Shown: positions 38,201-53,200, counted from the stretch's first letter. The stretch is DNA of 64,000 nucleotides from Rhea pennata (GCF_028389875.1 NC_084663.1:98259190-98323189), one strand, 5' to 3'. Notes: generated from the sequence alone by a model not told the origin. A program made the numbers and translations.

Positions 38201-41200
38201 TATTGGCCTCCATATTAACTCCTGGGCTATAAGGAGCCACTAGTGGCTGGTCTCCCCTCTGGACTTCATGCCTCTGATTAAAATATTTTGATCCCAGCAG
38301 CTCAGCCAGTTTTCAATGCACTTCACTGTCCATTTATCTAGGCTGTACTTCACCAGTCTATCTATGAGGATGTTATGGGAGACAGTGTTAAAGGCCAGCT
38401 AAAGTCAACATAAACACCACTCACTTCTTTCCCTCTGTACACCTGACCGGTCAGCTCATTGTAAAAGGTTAAACATTTGATCAAGCATGATTTCTCCCTT
38501 TACAAATGTATTTTTCCATGTTTGGAAATAAGTAGAGATAGTACAACAGTTCCTTGCAAAGATCTTACAAGATCCTTGTTGGGAAGGGAAGGACAAATAA
38601 TGAATATTCTAGTATAGCTCTATCAAAGATTATTATTAACAGATCATGTGCAATGACTATGAAAGAGGAATAGCTGGGAAATTATTTCGATTCTTTATCC
38701 AGTTTTGCCTCTAGTAAATTCACTGGGCCTGTAACATAACATGTTAACTTTCAGCACTGCTGTTCAAAACTGTTCAAAACTTTGGACAGGCAAAGAATGG
38801 TGGATGCTGTAGGAAACCTTAAGATAAAGATGACACCACTTTGGCAGAAAATCTGTCACAGATGTGTATCAGGTAGAAATGATACAAATATTACTAACCA
38901 GTGTGCTTTCAGCTTCTGAGAAGCAATTATATCCCCACTTGTACTTTCTTTTAATGTGCATAGTCAATTATAATGATCTGCCTATATGCCTTGCATTGAG
39001 GAAAAAAGTATGCATGAGAAGGAGGAGGAGTTGCTCATATGAGAGATAAGGCTGGATCACTATTTCAAAGGAGTGAAAAAAGACTAGGATATTCAACACC
39101 ATTGCCTTCATTTTGTATAAATAAATACTTATTAAAATAATTAAGCAATGAAGTAGACCAAAATTTTACAATAGCATATTGCCCTTGACTAATACAACTT
39201 CAATTTATGTCAAATTGTAGCTGTCTGTGTGAAAAGATTAACTTAGCTCTAGCATTAATATAGTAGATTGAGCTGACCAAATTAAGCTCATACTTGAAAT
39301 GCCTTAAGAATTCTTTTTCTTAATAGTAAAGCCAGTTCCCTATGTATGTTTGGTGAGCTAGGGCAGCTCAGTAACCAGTCTGAATAATAACAAAGTGTCT
39401 GAATTATAATAAAGTCTCTTGCCTGCAGACAAGTCTCATTGTCTCCAAAACATTGCACACCTTGAATTTTCTGTTTCATTTGGCAAAATTCAGAATGGTT
39501 ACCAAGTATCCACCTAAGAATTACAGCTAGGGTCCACAAATGACAGGTTAGTTAAGAAGACAGTACGAATTCCTAGGAATGCTCGAGAACAGGAGGTGGA
39601 CAGAATATGTTATGAAGAAATTATGAAGTGACTTATTTTTTAAACAGGAAATCAGAACAGAGGTCAAAGAGGTAGGAAAGCATAGAAAACTGAAGATTAA
39701 GCTATATAGCCCTCATTAAATTTTACCTCCTACTGTCACTGAAAACCTGTCAAATTCAGAAAAAAGAAATTCAAAGCCATAACAGAATGTGTTAGCTGAC
39801 AGCAGCAGCAAAAAGTTAAGCCTTGTCTGATTTTACATAGGTAAAAAGCATTAAGTTGATGGGACCATCACGGTTGATGAGACCATAAGAAAACAGAAAA
39901 TGTGAAGGTGCTGAACAATCTCCTGAGCAGACTGAAAGAAGTAACATAGATGGATAGAGACTGCTTTCATGTAGGTGACAACTTTTGAAAAGGGTAGTAC
40001 ACCGGCTGTAGAAATTGGCCCTCCCATCAAAGAATTGTGCATTATTACTGCCAATTTTTTCCTTACTACTACCAAAAGAAGCAATGGAATTTACTTACCT
40101 AGTTTAGACTGGGTCAGAGAAAGATTTTGAAAACTCATGGAATTCAAGCTGAGCAGAATATTTGCAGTAAATAAAATCTTCCAAAATCTCCCTTTTCCAA
40201 AAGTTTCGGGTTTGCTACCAAAATATTTTTATGAATTAAAGTCTAAAGAATATTTTCAGAACAGTTTAAGTTGCAATCCAAAAACTAAATAAAAATCAAT
40301 GGTTTTAAATAAAATGATATGTTTAGGTAATTCTGGGTTTAGAAATAGGATTTTTCAAGTTCTGATATTGAGGTACTATTTCTGAAAACAAGATAAATGA
40401 CACAAGCCTTAGGATTTAATACAGAACGAACCATTCTGTTTCTAGCCAAACAATACATCTGGACTTCTTGTTTTAATAGTGCAGCCTCATCATTTTTTGC
40501 ACTTCCAAGCCACATTTACTTGTGAAATACTGTGATTTAAGAAAAACAAAACAAAAGAACCTGGAACAACCTTCAAAGAAAACAGAGACCTCGCATACTT
40601 TCCAATCTAAGTGAGGAAGGGCAGACTGCAGAATCTCAGCAGCCCGTGGGCAAACTCTGCCAGCAGAATTAAGGAGGCTGCTTATCGCTGTTTCTCCTTT
40701 TCAAAACCAAGTTACAGGGATAACTCTTGGCATGAAGCAGTGCTTGCTGTACCTTCATCAGCACCAGGGGGGAACCAGTGCCTTCAGAACTGATCAAGTC
40801 CTGCAATTACCTACAACAAGTGAGTTACTTAAGTGACACTCGGAGTGGAAGGAATGCTTGCTGGGTTCTGACCCACACATAGGTAGAGCTAAATAAAATA
40901 AAGAGATGTTTCAGTTTGCTTGTCTTGTAGCAAAAGTGGTCCAAAGCCATAGAACTAGAACCGGAGATATGGTACAAGCCCTCAGCAGGGCTGGGCCACC
41001 TTAGAAATACAGGCTGTCATTTTTTACTCCTCAGTTCGTAAAATGGAAACAATGGGATTTGAGTTTTATTAAAGTGATATGCAGTTGTGATTTCAAAGCA
41101 CTCGATGGGAACCACATAAATTCCAAGACATGAATAAATATAAAGGTAACAAATTGGTCAGAGTGTGCCTTCTCTGCTACAAGAGAAGAAAAAAAGGGTT

Positions 41201-44200
41201 CTATTAACATGAGCATAACTAATGCACTGTTGAATTATTAACCTGTATGAGCATGTCAAAGTGATTAGCTCATTAATAAGGTCTCCATACCTGCAAAATT
41301 GTACAAAATATTTCAAAAAATAATATGGTACTTTCAGCCTAGCTTATTAAAGAATAGGTAATAATAATAGCAATGTAGTAATGGAAGAATAATCAGGTCT
41401 GCTCACAAAATATTCAGAATAAAAGAACAAGAAATGCTCCAAACATGGCATTCTTATCATAATTTCAGTTTCTGAGGAACAGTGCTGTAAGAGCCTGATT
41501 TTAAAAAGTTTACAAATTTAGTGTGGAAGTATCACTACCAGCCTCAATTATAACTGGCTATACATAATAAAAGTAGTTAAATTAAGATCTTGTAATCTCT
41601 TACCTAGGAATACAAACTTTGACTAAATAATCCTGTTTATGGCAAAAAAACATACCAAGAATAGTATATACTTGTGATAAGTAAAAAATAACAAAATCAA
41701 AACATCCAAAGCAATACAACACCTCTGAGATTGTTTAATTAAACTGTATCCAGTCTGGATTACTTTGTGCCCTGCCATCAGCTCAGCTACAAGCTCTAAA
41801 AGAAGGACAATATGTCAGGCCTAATTGTGCTTTATTTAACATGAAAATGGCAATAGAGACTCTAGCGGCTACCAGAGTAGTAAAATGACCTCTTAATTAC
41901 TTTACTAGTCTCATTTCACAGTTGCTTGGGGAAATCTTCTATACCCATTCCTTGGCTGTTGTCTCAGTACGACACCCATCCTGCACAGCAGCAACATAGC
42001 TACCCTCCAGGTTCTACATAGTCAGTCCTCTGAAACATCCAGTATTGGCTGCTATCAAAGCGATTATATTAATTTGTGGTGAGTCTACCTTCTTAAATAA
42101 GAATGCAGGTCAAAAAGATTCCTAGGGAGAAGGAAAGGAAGAAATCAGATTCCCAGCTCCTGAAGTAATTCCTGTGTAGGCACTGCAGAGGGAATTGTCA
42201 TCCCAACTTCTCCTTGGAAGTTTCTCTCATGAGGGAATACTATGAGGAGAGCTGGGGAGAAAAGGTATCTTCCACTAACTGGCATTCAACCTACTATTGT
42301 AAGCACATGAAATCATTTGTGTGACAAGGCATGGCATGGAGTGCTGCAGCCCAGTTTCTCCCACTGCTCATTGCTGGTGTGGGGCCAGAAGAGTTGGGCT
42401 GGCAACAGATCTGCTGCCTTAGCAATAGGGCTCTGTGAACAGAGAAAAGCCCAGAACTCACCTGAGCAATCAGAAGATCCCACTTTGTGTGTTTTCTCCA
42501 GCCTCAAGGCCTTGAGTTTTAAGAAAATTTGGCAATTTCAGACAAGAGTCAATAAAAATTAAGTATAGACTTCAGGATCTGAACACGCTAGCAATAACAG
42601 CTGCAGCTATCTCACACATGAAAGACAGCCATCAATAAGCACACTGACCATGAACAAATCCTCTTAACGTGATACTATTACACTATCAGCTGCAGTACAG
42701 ACAAACATAAACATACAGTTTGTATCATCTGACCTAAAAGATCCTTTCTAATCCCTAAAGTTTATCCTCAGGGACTCAGCATTCCCTCAGAGGACTAAAA
42801 TGCCTCAATCAAGTATTTTTGAGATTCAGCTCTGTGATAGACTCTTAACACAAACATAACATATCCATTTTAACACTTTTCACCATCATGCCACCTCTGA
42901 TCACTCAGTCCTGGTCGTTAAAGAAGATCTACAAAATGCCTTCCAAAGAAAACCCTGGAGCTAACATTTTAAACTCTGCTGGTCACTGAAAAGCAGGGAT
43001 TCAATAAAGACATTGATTTTATAGCACAGTATAATTTCCTTTTCCCTCCACTAACCTTTCCACATTCCAGAGGCTACAAAATTTTTTTCCCCCTCTCTTT
43101 CCCTTGGAGAGATAACTGTCTTATCACCTTTGTCTATTCTACACATACTAGTTACCTTTTCTTTCGGAGGTAGCTTAGCTAGTACATGCCTGAGTAATTG
43201 CTTTCAATTTATATTTGGCTCTGAAGTTTCCTGATTCTGTTTCAGACCTGAGGAAGGCTTCTGTGCCAGAAAATTTGTTTACTTTTTCCAATTATACTAG
43301 CTGGTTCACTTAAAGATGATATCTCAGCGGACAGATCTGGTTTTGCCTCTTGTCTTCAAATGACTGTTGCTACAACAACACTAGCACATCTCCTCTGTAA
43401 ACACCTCTCAAGTTGGCAGGCTAAGAGAACACAGTAAATAAAGCATGCCAAGTTAAATAAAATATGAGACATGATGAAATCCTATCCAATTTAACAGCAA
43501 GGTGGATCAACATCTGGTGGTGGAATCTTACCAACTGTACTCATGTAAACATGTAAAGTGTACTCATGTAAACATGAGAAAACAGGCATGTAAACATATT
43601 TCCTTCTTTCAAAAAAGCACTACATGATTATGATAACAATTTGCTGTGTCTTGGCAGCTTCACAAGAGTACTGAAGTGACAGCACTGCCTTTCTATAAAG
43701 CACAGTCTAAGAGACTGCACTGAGATTGTCTAAACACGGCCACGCCACACAGACAGCATTATCTTCTGGCACCTCCAGTTGATTCAGAAGGACAAGGGAT
43801 CTCCTGTGGGTTCTGCATCACATCAGCCAATGTCTTCCAGAGGTCTGGGATGTCCTAGAGGACCCAAAATGGCCCCAGATGTTAAAGAAATTGAATCTCA
43901 CCTAAGAAATACATACATGAGGAAGAGTTCATTCAGACTTTTCTTTGATTAGACTCAGTAAAAAAATGAAAAACCTATCACACAGATCACACGGACTGGT
44001 TGAGGTTGGAAGGGATCTTTGGAGATCATCTAGTCCATGCTCAAGCAGGATCACCTAAAACATGTTGGACAAGCTTGCATCCAGGGGGGTTTTGGATATC
44101 TCCAGAGAAGGAGATTCCACAACCTGTCTGGGCAACCTGTGCCAGTGCTCTGTCACTCTCACAGGAAAGAAGTTTCTTCCTCATACTAAAATGGAACTTA

Positions 44201-47200
44201 CTGTGTCTCAGTACTGCTCATTGCCTGTTGTCTTCTTGTTGGGCAACAATGGAAAGAGCCCAGCCCCATCCCTTTGACACTCTCCCTTCAGATACTTACA
44301 CACATCGATAAGATCCCCCCTCAGTCTTCTCTTCCCCAGGCTGAAGAGGCCCAGCTCTCGCAGCCGTTCCTCAGAGGGCGGGTGCTCCAGCCCTCTGATC
44401 ATCTTTGCAGCCCTATGCTGGACTCTCTCCAGTAGCTCCGTGTCTCTCTTATAGTGGGGAGCCCAGAACTGGATGCAGTACTCCAGATGTGGCCTCACCA
44501 GGGCTGAGTAGAGGGGCAGATCATCTCCTTCGACCCACTGGCAACATTCTTCCGAATGCACCCTAATGTCCTGTTGTGTGGACTTACCTGAAAGGAGCTG
44601 GATCATTCTCCCGTGGGAATGAAATTATTAAAGGCCACCACTTCAAATATCAAAACTGTCTATTGAAGCCATATAAATCTGCAATGGAGAAAAGTTTTAT
44701 GTTTCCTGTGTCATCAGCGTTACATACAGTGACAGAAATGATAGATTCTGCCCCTCCTGCCTGTTCTCTGCACCACCTCAGAATAGCCCCCACTCAGCCA
44801 AAGTGGTGCTCAGGAGCTACTTTAAATATTAAACTTTGTAACAAAATATTATTCTTGGAAAAAAATGAATATTATACATTGAGTTTTAAAAATCATTAAG
44901 AAATTTTATCCAGAGTTTTATGGACCCAAAAGACCCCAAAATCATAGGAACAGCTAGCAAATCAGTTCAGAATATAACTTATTCAAACATCCAGGTAGCT
45001 CAGAAGTGATTTTAAGTCTGCACACAAGCACATATCTGCTTTCCCAGGTCAAGGCATCCACTCAAAATTACAAAATTTGTAACTGCTTTGTTACCTGCCA
45101 CACACTTTACCTCACTATTATCAACTGATTTAACTTATTTGTTATTCACTAAATGAAGGACGCAAACTTACGGGGATAATCTCTTCATCTTGACTTATAT
45201 AGCATACTAGATGTCAGCTTAAAAAAACTCTTATCTGTCCTTTGATTAGCATTTTAGGAGAGAGAGAGAGACATAATTGATCCAACTTTTCTTGCACACT
45301 GTTGAAAAATAGAAAATAATCCTGCCGACATCAAACTATCCAATGTCTCAGAGTTTAATGAGAGATGCTAATGCAGCTGTTGTCCTTCCTGTACACGATG
45401 GCCTAAAATGAACCCAAATTTTAAAGCAAAACAAAGAGTCAAAAACAAGGAAGGCTGGTGAAGCCCGCTCAAGCTGCAATTGTGGCAGATCACAATTGCA
45501 CAATTTTGGCACAACTCCACCAAAAACACTGGGTAATAGAGGCTGTGGGCTTACAACCTATAGCCTAAGTACAGAACGCCTGCTTCCTGCTGACAGTACC
45601 AGAAAATAAATACTCCCTCCCTGGTGAGTCATAGAATAATAGAATTGGTAAGATTGGAAGGGACCTCTCGAGATCATCTAGTCCAGCCCTCAAATGAGTG
45701 GCCCATACTCGGATGGAACCCATGACCCTGGCATTATTAGCACCAAGCTCTAATCAACTGAATGAACAGATTCAGCTGAAATTTCTTGCTGTGCATCACT
45801 GTGTTATGCTACTATTTCACAAGAAAATCACCTTCTTCTCCACCTCTTTGCTCAGTGAGAGACCACAGAGAGCCCGTGCTCTGGAGAGAAGAGGAACAGC
45901 CCTCTGAAGTGGTGTACCGCTCCTAAGCTAAAAGTTTCAATACACAGGTCCTCACAGATTTAGCTGTAGTGGCTGAGATTTTGGCGTCCAGTCGTTTGTC
46001 TTCCTCGTTGCTAAGATTTACTACTTCCCTAGCACAGAGGGAGAGCAGGTGCCTATGCTTGGTCATGTCAATCTATGGTGGGAGCTTGGAGTGATGGTCC
46101 AGGTGCAGATGGACAGCTGAGTTTTAAGGTCAAGCTGTCACTATTAAATCACTTGGCATCACTGTCCTAAAGGGAAGAGATACAGTTAACATCAGTGACC
46201 ACTCTCAGCCCTTTTAGAAAACCCTTTCTAGTATCAGCCATCTTCAATAAAACAACTGCACACATCAGAACAGAAAGTACTATAAAACTTAAAACAGTCA
46301 TCAAGCTGTAAGGCCAGGACCTCTGGCTTTTACCTCTGGTAAAAGCATCTAAGACCTTGAGAGTTGGTTTTGCTAAACATCTTTGACTCCCTTCCTTCCT
46401 AGTCTGTCTGTTCACCTTGTGGTGAAGCATCCAGTAACAAAAATCTATACAACTTTTTTCATAGTCATGGTAACATACAGGTATTTTAACTTTTGAGTAC
46501 TGATCCATTAAGCTAATGACTCAGCTTTTAAGGCCTTCTCCCCAAGTCTGCTAAGTTCTGTTCTTCCGTAGGGTGAACCAAGCATCAAAAATAATGCAAG
46601 TTGCTTCAACTGCACACAGAAGCAGTAAGGTCAAGGCAGGCAAGAGCTTTGATCTATAGCAACAAAAGGGAGGGAAACTTGCACAGTAAGTGAAAAAAAT
46701 AAGAAAAGCAGAACAAAACAGTAATGAAAAATAAAAAACGCTAACTTTTTTTTTTTAACTTTCTTCTTGCATGCTGGGTCAATGAACTAAGCTCTCCTTT
46801 TTTAAGAAGCGAATTTTGTACTGTTACTCAGCTTCTTCTCTTGAGTTCTGCATGACTTGCATCCATAGGAATCCATAGGTGCCCTGCACATGATCCAGGA
46901 GCAGCAAGCATAAAAATACAGCTTTCATGCATTGATCATTATCTGTTCTCGGAGACAGATATTCTAGCGCTCTCTTTTAAAGCTATTTTCTTTCTCCAAA
47001 TGCTGTTCTAGGACAGGGAGATCAACCAAGGCACATCCATGCTGTGCTATTTTTTTTTAACTTTGTCTTTTCCCTGCAAATTGTCTAAAAATCTTGGGCA
47101 AATACTGCCACCCTCCACTAAAGCACAACTGAAAATCACCGCATTTACCTGGCATACCTGGGCAGAATGACCCCTCTTACACCTTGATGCTTCAGAAGGC

Positions 47201-50200
47201 TGTAAGGATCTGACTGCAATGAGGAGATCAACATTTGCATCCACCTTTGCCATAGCTTAGAAGCATCTGCCTAACACATAGCAACAATTGACACAAATCT
47301 TGGGAGAAGGCGATCAGGAGGCTGGATTAGTTTAGGGATTATAAAGGGTAGAGGACTATAAAGCCCAATGACTATTGTTTAACTTAAAAAAGGAAAGGAT
47401 GAAAATATAGTACTAAGAATCCAGCTACCCAAAACATACAAGCCAGGGCCACAACATTACACATGCAGTAACTTTAAGTGCAAAGGTGCTTAAAGCTTTT
47501 CTAATACGTATGTGCACGTCTATTTACATATTTACATATTTATGTATCTATATATTGATATATATGCATGTGTGTGTATACATATATAAATACACATGTT
47601 TGTATATGCATGCTAGAGGCTAGACAATAAGCAAGGCTAGAAATGTTCACATATGAGAAAAAACTAGATTAGAATTACTAGAGATTGCTGAAATGATCAG
47701 AAGACTGAAATTAATGGCTAAAACATGCTACAGAATGACAGAGAAGGAGGCCTTAGTCTTTTACCTTTTTACTTTACAGTATCTTTACTATTTTTAATTT
47801 CATGCTGCATGATGGGGTCATTTTTGCAGTCGCCCCTCTCCGTTCTGTGCCAGAGAACATACTATGCAACGCGTGCCACTCCCGCAGCAGCTCAGGACAT
47901 GAGCTCTCCTCTGGTCCTTGAAATGTGTCAAGGAAGCACGTTTCAACTTCTCAGATGCCCAAATTCATCTGGGATTGCCGGCACCCTGATGAGTTTGTTT
48001 GTAACTCTAATTTATGTGACTCTGTTGTTCTGGAGAAAAAAAAGGGGCTCCTGTGCCTGTTAGGCTTCATTTTGAGATGCTTAAAAATGCAAAACAAATT
48101 CATCTTAGCAAAGTAAAGAGGTTAGGCTGGAAACCACTTACAAAGAAAAGGCCCAGAATTACTATTACAAATGTAAGCCTTACTTACTAGCCTGACTTCT
48201 GCCCACTGCCACGGCATGACTTAGAGAGCCAAGAGGCCTTTTGAAGGCAGCTTTGAAGAGCAGCACCACAGGCTCATCTAGAAGATACAGCCCTCCATAT
48301 CAGACGAATCAGACCAAAGGGACCTCTTCTCCAGCTGCTTCTGAAGACAACCAGCATATCAATGCATGGAAATTACTTCTCAAGCAATTTCCCCTTATAT
48401 TTTTTTCCACTATTTGATTTCAGAAAAATATAGTAACAATTGTGATGAGCCTCATCAGTGAGAAAGTAAAAGAAACATTTTTCAGGTGTGTCTAGGGGTT
48501 ACACAAAGCCCTGACATACTGATTTCTCATGCTATGCTAGAGAGAACTGAACCAGTATATGCCCAACTTTCCATATCCCAGGCACCAGGATTTTCACTGC
48601 TTCATTTTTCATAGCTTGATTACAATTTATAAATATATCAGAGAAACCATTATCATTCAGTTGCTATGTTTCCACAGAGACCACACACTTAAAAATAAAC
48701 TAACATTACATATGACCAAGTTGGCACACAGCACCTGCATTTTCCAATGCAACTGTGCAAGCTGGGGCCCATTAGATTTGGCACTTATCTCCTTAATTTG
48801 AATCAGATTTTTTAAAAATAAAATACTTGAGCATTAATGTTGTAACTGATAGAAGTAAAAACAAGAGATGAGTGAACTCTATATCTGATGAGAAAATCCC
48901 ACCAGAGAACCAAGAACATTGTTCTTTATACTTCCAAAAGTAACACGTAAAAAGAACAATTCATGGCTGATACTAAGCTGCAGAATTTTTACCGGACATC
49001 TAAAACAGCTAGACTTGTTTAACATAAAATGATTCAAAATTGATTTCACCTTAACGAACAAAAAAGTAGCTTTAATTAAAAGTGGTCTTCATCTACAAAA
49101 GAAAATCACAACCAGGACACTTCTACACTGTGTTCACAGAATACAGAATTAACCATAATAAAAATCTGCTAAAATTTTAAAGAAGTCATTTCTTCCTCAA
49201 CTTAGAAGAGCTGATAACAGTATGACTAAAATATATATATCAGGATATACAAGGCTAGAATTATTTATATACTACTGGAAGCCTCCAAAAGTCAATTTAT
49301 ATAAGAGAAAAAAAAAGTGTTGCCAGGCAAAAATCATCTCAGTGATGATCTCAGAAAATTAATTTTTAAAGAAAGGAAAAATTGCAGGAGTGGTTAGAAG
49401 GTGTGAGCAACTTACAGAGCAAGCAAGACACTCAGTGAAATCTTAGCAGGCCAGTTGTCAACAGGACAACAAGATGGAATGTTTAATAAGAAAAAAAGTG
49501 CTTGACAAAGCTTTAAATACATTTCAAGATACAGACAAAATCATAAACAATACTGCAAAAAAGTTAAAAGTTTTCAGTAGAATGAAAATTTAAAAAGATA
49601 ATGTATGTATCCTGTATAATACCAAACATTGGGAAATGGTTAAAAAGGTTGTATCTGCCAAGATTAATCAAGGGCACAAATAATCTACAAATTTGGTTAA
49701 CTTATCCTCAGCCCCACAAGCTCTAAAATATGTTAGCTAGAGAGTTCTTCAATTCATTAGCTTTAATGAATTATTTTTATCATGATAAACCTTGGAAAAC
49801 TGGAACAATTCCAATGGATGGGAGTACGGCCAAGAAAGAAATCCTGGGTCTGGAAAAGAAAAACCTGCAACACGAGGCTTCAAAAACTCAAATCATCTCA
49901 ATTTGTTGAAGATCAACTCAACAAATGTTATCACTGTGTGCTTAATCTTGCAAAAAAAGGCCTGACAGCGGACAGATCTTCATTGTGTAACAATTTCTAG
50001 CAGGAAGAATAAGCACCAGAATAGCCAGCTATGCAGGCTGAAGGATGCTCTCAGCATGAGCTTTTCTAGATGGCATTTCTTTCTAAAACATATTTCTTAC
50101 TGCAGTTTCTTAGGCTGGGAATCTTTGGAGTCAAATCCTCAAGCTAGGGGCAGTTCCCTCTGACCTTTCTGTGGAAAGATTCCCATGTTTCTTCAAAGCG

Positions 50201-53200
50201 CTTAAGGCACTGTTATGCCTGAGGGCAGAAGTATGCAGTCATCACACAGGCAAATTATTACCACAGTCACTGGGAGGATAAAAGCCGTATCTGGCCCCTG
50301 CAGATTAAATGAGTGTTTGCAGATTCTTGCTGTATCTCTCTCAGAACGAACAAAAATCTGAAAATTAATTAAAAGCACAGCTTCACAGCTGAGACCTTGA
50401 TCATGGCATTTCATCTGGAGCTAATGTTTATGAGAAGTTGCACTCACTCTCCCCACCTTGGCAAAGGCTATAAATTTGCAATTAATAATTGCACTGCTAT
50501 TAATCTTTGAATGAAGTGGAACATGGTCGTTAAACGAAGAAAGCCTTCAAAAAGTAGCGGCATGTGGACGAGTACAGAATACTTTCAGGGATGAAACAGG
50601 AAAACTGGCAAGAGACATTTTTAATGACTTGTTATTAAAATGTTGCAATTCTGGTCATGAATTAACTCCTGAAGTTCCCCCAACTGAATCTTGGACTCAG
50701 CAGCAGCAGAGCATGTTCCTGCCCATCCTTCTGAAGCAGCATCTGATCTTCAGCTATAGCAGTTTAGGTTTCAGTGTCACGATTTCTGCTGTCCCCATTA
50801 GCACCTCAAGCTCACACACCATGCTACAGATTCACTGTGAGCAGATGATGAGATGGCACACATTTCTGCGGCCACTCAGTGAGGCTCAGTGTGGAGAGCT
50901 AGGAGCAGTTAGACCGTGAAAGTCTTGAGCACAGTGGTCTGTCCAAGATCTTAGACCTTGCTCTACATTGCTTTTGGTCCATTGCTGAGGCAGCCTCAAG
51001 CCAGAGCACGGGACCATCACGGAAACAGGCTCAGTTCCCACCATGCATGCACACAGTGAGGATGAGCATCCCAGAGACACTTTGCCTAAATAATCTCTTT
51101 CCTCAGTATTCTTCTGTAGTCTGCCACCATCAGAGATGAAGAGGTGCGTAAGTCTCACCCACAACTCATGCTGAAGGCTCTTACAACACCTATGGTGCAC
51201 ACCAGTGGCTGCCCAAGTGCCCCGGATGCTCAAGGGCCTCCTGCTCAGCTCTGATGCAGAGCTTCCAACCCCATCTTTCCTGGTACCCTCTTTTTCTGGC
51301 TTTTAAAGTAATCTTCCTGAACATCATCTCCATGGAATTCATTCAAAGATTTAATGGGCTATGAAAAAAAGAGGGTTCTAGCTTAGCTTTCCTCAGCTCC
51401 CAACCTTAAAACCCCTAAAAGCTTTCTGAGTTAATTTTACTGCCTTTACTAGACCCAAGTTCCTTATTCAGTGTTAACAGGAAGCATTTTCCCCCCCTCA
51501 TTGTTGCATGATGTGGGGGGAAAACACTAGTTTCTTTTAAACCAAAGGTAAGCAGGAAATTAAAAGTGGCAAGGGGCTGTCTGTAAGACTCTCCATTGGC
51601 TACAGCTTTGAAACCATGTTAATAAAGTAAGTGCTTAATCAGGTTGCATACTCCACGCAGCCAAGTGTAAGTCAGTTCATTAAGTGAGGCAGTGGGAAGT
51701 GAAGCTGAAAATAGTTATCAATCACTTTTTTGAAGAAGGCAAAGTAACAGATAACTTTGCTAAGTTTGATGGGCATTTCTTTTCAAAAGGCAATTTATAA
51801 ACTAGAAATGTGTGCTTTTACCAAAAAAAAAAAGCATTTTGTTTTTTTAATGGCTTTTCAGCAATAAACACAGCATTTTGACATCAGCATAATTACTGCA
51901 CTGTCAAAGGCAGGATCTCTGAGTTAACAGGAGGACAAGTAGTTTCCATGCTTCACAGCCTAGTAAATCCTAATGTACCCCAATAGTACCAAGGGGGAAA
52001 AAAAATAACTTCATGTGTAAGATGTTAGACATCTGACCACCATCAGAACATGAAATTTAGTATTACATAAAGACATTTGTGGGTTAATTTAAATAACCCT
52101 TTTGCTTATGATACAAATTTGTTATTAATTCCACCAAGACCTGAGGCAGCTTGACTACAGCTAGAGAACAGTGTGGCTGCAGCTGTACATCACCATCTTT
52201 TCAGAGGAATCTGTCTCTTTGTGTTTGTATTGCATCTGTTTTGCCTGGGTGGGGATCATTTCTCACTCGTGTGGTAAATTTTATAGTAGGGTAGGTAAAG
52301 ACAAAGATATGATTCCAGGAAGTTAAGTGCTAATCTTATATAATAAGAAGCATTCAATTAAGTCATCTTTCCCAACCATTCTGTGAAAGGATTATAACAT
52401 TTTAACATGCTGACTTTTTGCACCTTAATAAAGTGTTCCCTCCTCCTTCCAAAAATCTTCTCAGCTGAGGCAAACAGAGTCTGCTCTTTTTTCTTTTACA
52501 TACCGGTTCCCTAATATGTAGTTGCAGGCAGTTAATAGTTATGAGGCTATGTCACGCAATTTAGAGCTTTAATAGAACATCTGCATAGGGCCAAGGCCAG
52601 AAAAGGCTGCTTTATTTCTCATTTCATTTGTTAAAATATAATAGAAGATTATTATGAAGACTGATGGAGATGATCCCCAGCTTAATTGTTACAACCAAAC
52701 GATCATTGCACAGTGATGCATAAAATGCAAGGTGTTCCAGGTCAGAAGTATGCACAGAAGCAAAATCTTGATTTTGCAAGGCCAGAGCAAATCACATTAA
52801 GTGTGACAAAGCAACTGGTTATTTTCACTGACTGGCCCTTTCAAAATCTCAATTTCAACTTACCTGCAGCCGTACAATGACCAGGATGTTTGGAATTCCT
52901 ATCCCAACTTAACTGGAGGAATAAATGGAAGACAAAGTGAAGGGAAAAAGAAAGTTAGAAACTGCAGAAGGCTAGGCAGAAAATCACAACTTGGATCCCA
53001 GGAAAAGTGGGTGAACAGTGTTCTGTTCCAAAGTACACTTCTGACAAAGGCTGGAATGGCTATACTGAGAGCACTAAGTAGAGCAGCCCAACAAGAAAGG
53101 AAGTAAAAGAGTGAAATGGCTAATGTAAGGACCTGACATTGACACGACACATTCTTTGGGGAGATTTTAGTTCAGAGTGGCTCTATTTTGTTCCTGTGGA

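Larger units (their letters stand above)
40069..47157 (-). other. 7.1-kb intron of the unidentified gene
   Basis: It contains a short tandem duplication (43.53-43.58 kb), a CR1 copy (43.99-44.58 kb) and a tRNA-Ile/CR1 SINE (45.63-45.77 kb). A perfect minus-strand donor (TGCTCAG/GTGAGT) at about 42.46 kb lacks a good partner acceptor. An open frame at 46.17-46.51 kb has a hydrophobic run but no convincing splice sites. Confidence 0.5.
47214..50261 (-). other. 3-kb intron of the unidentified gene
   Basis: Holds the AT-rich microsatellite at 47.5-47.6 kb and the overlapping plus-strand frames at 47.7-48.1 kb. Otherwise AT-rich DNA with nothing recognised. Confidence 0.45.

Noticed and set aside
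44208..44606. 132-codon minus-strand host protein
   Set aside because: CR1 reverse-transcriptase tail; part of the CR1 copy at 43.99-44.58 kb.
45690..45765. Functional tRNA-Ile gene
   Set aside because: Several stem mismatches, no intact acceptor stem, and direct fusion to a CR1 3' end show it is the head of a SINE.
46167..46508. 113-codon minus-strand frame with a hydrophobic run
   Set aside because: No acceptor/donor pair keeps it in phase with the neighbouring exons, and the hydrophobic run is a chance T-rich patch as far as I can tell.
50629..51233. Long frames on both strands
   Set aside because: They overlap each other on opposite strands, lack splice sites and match no family I recognise.
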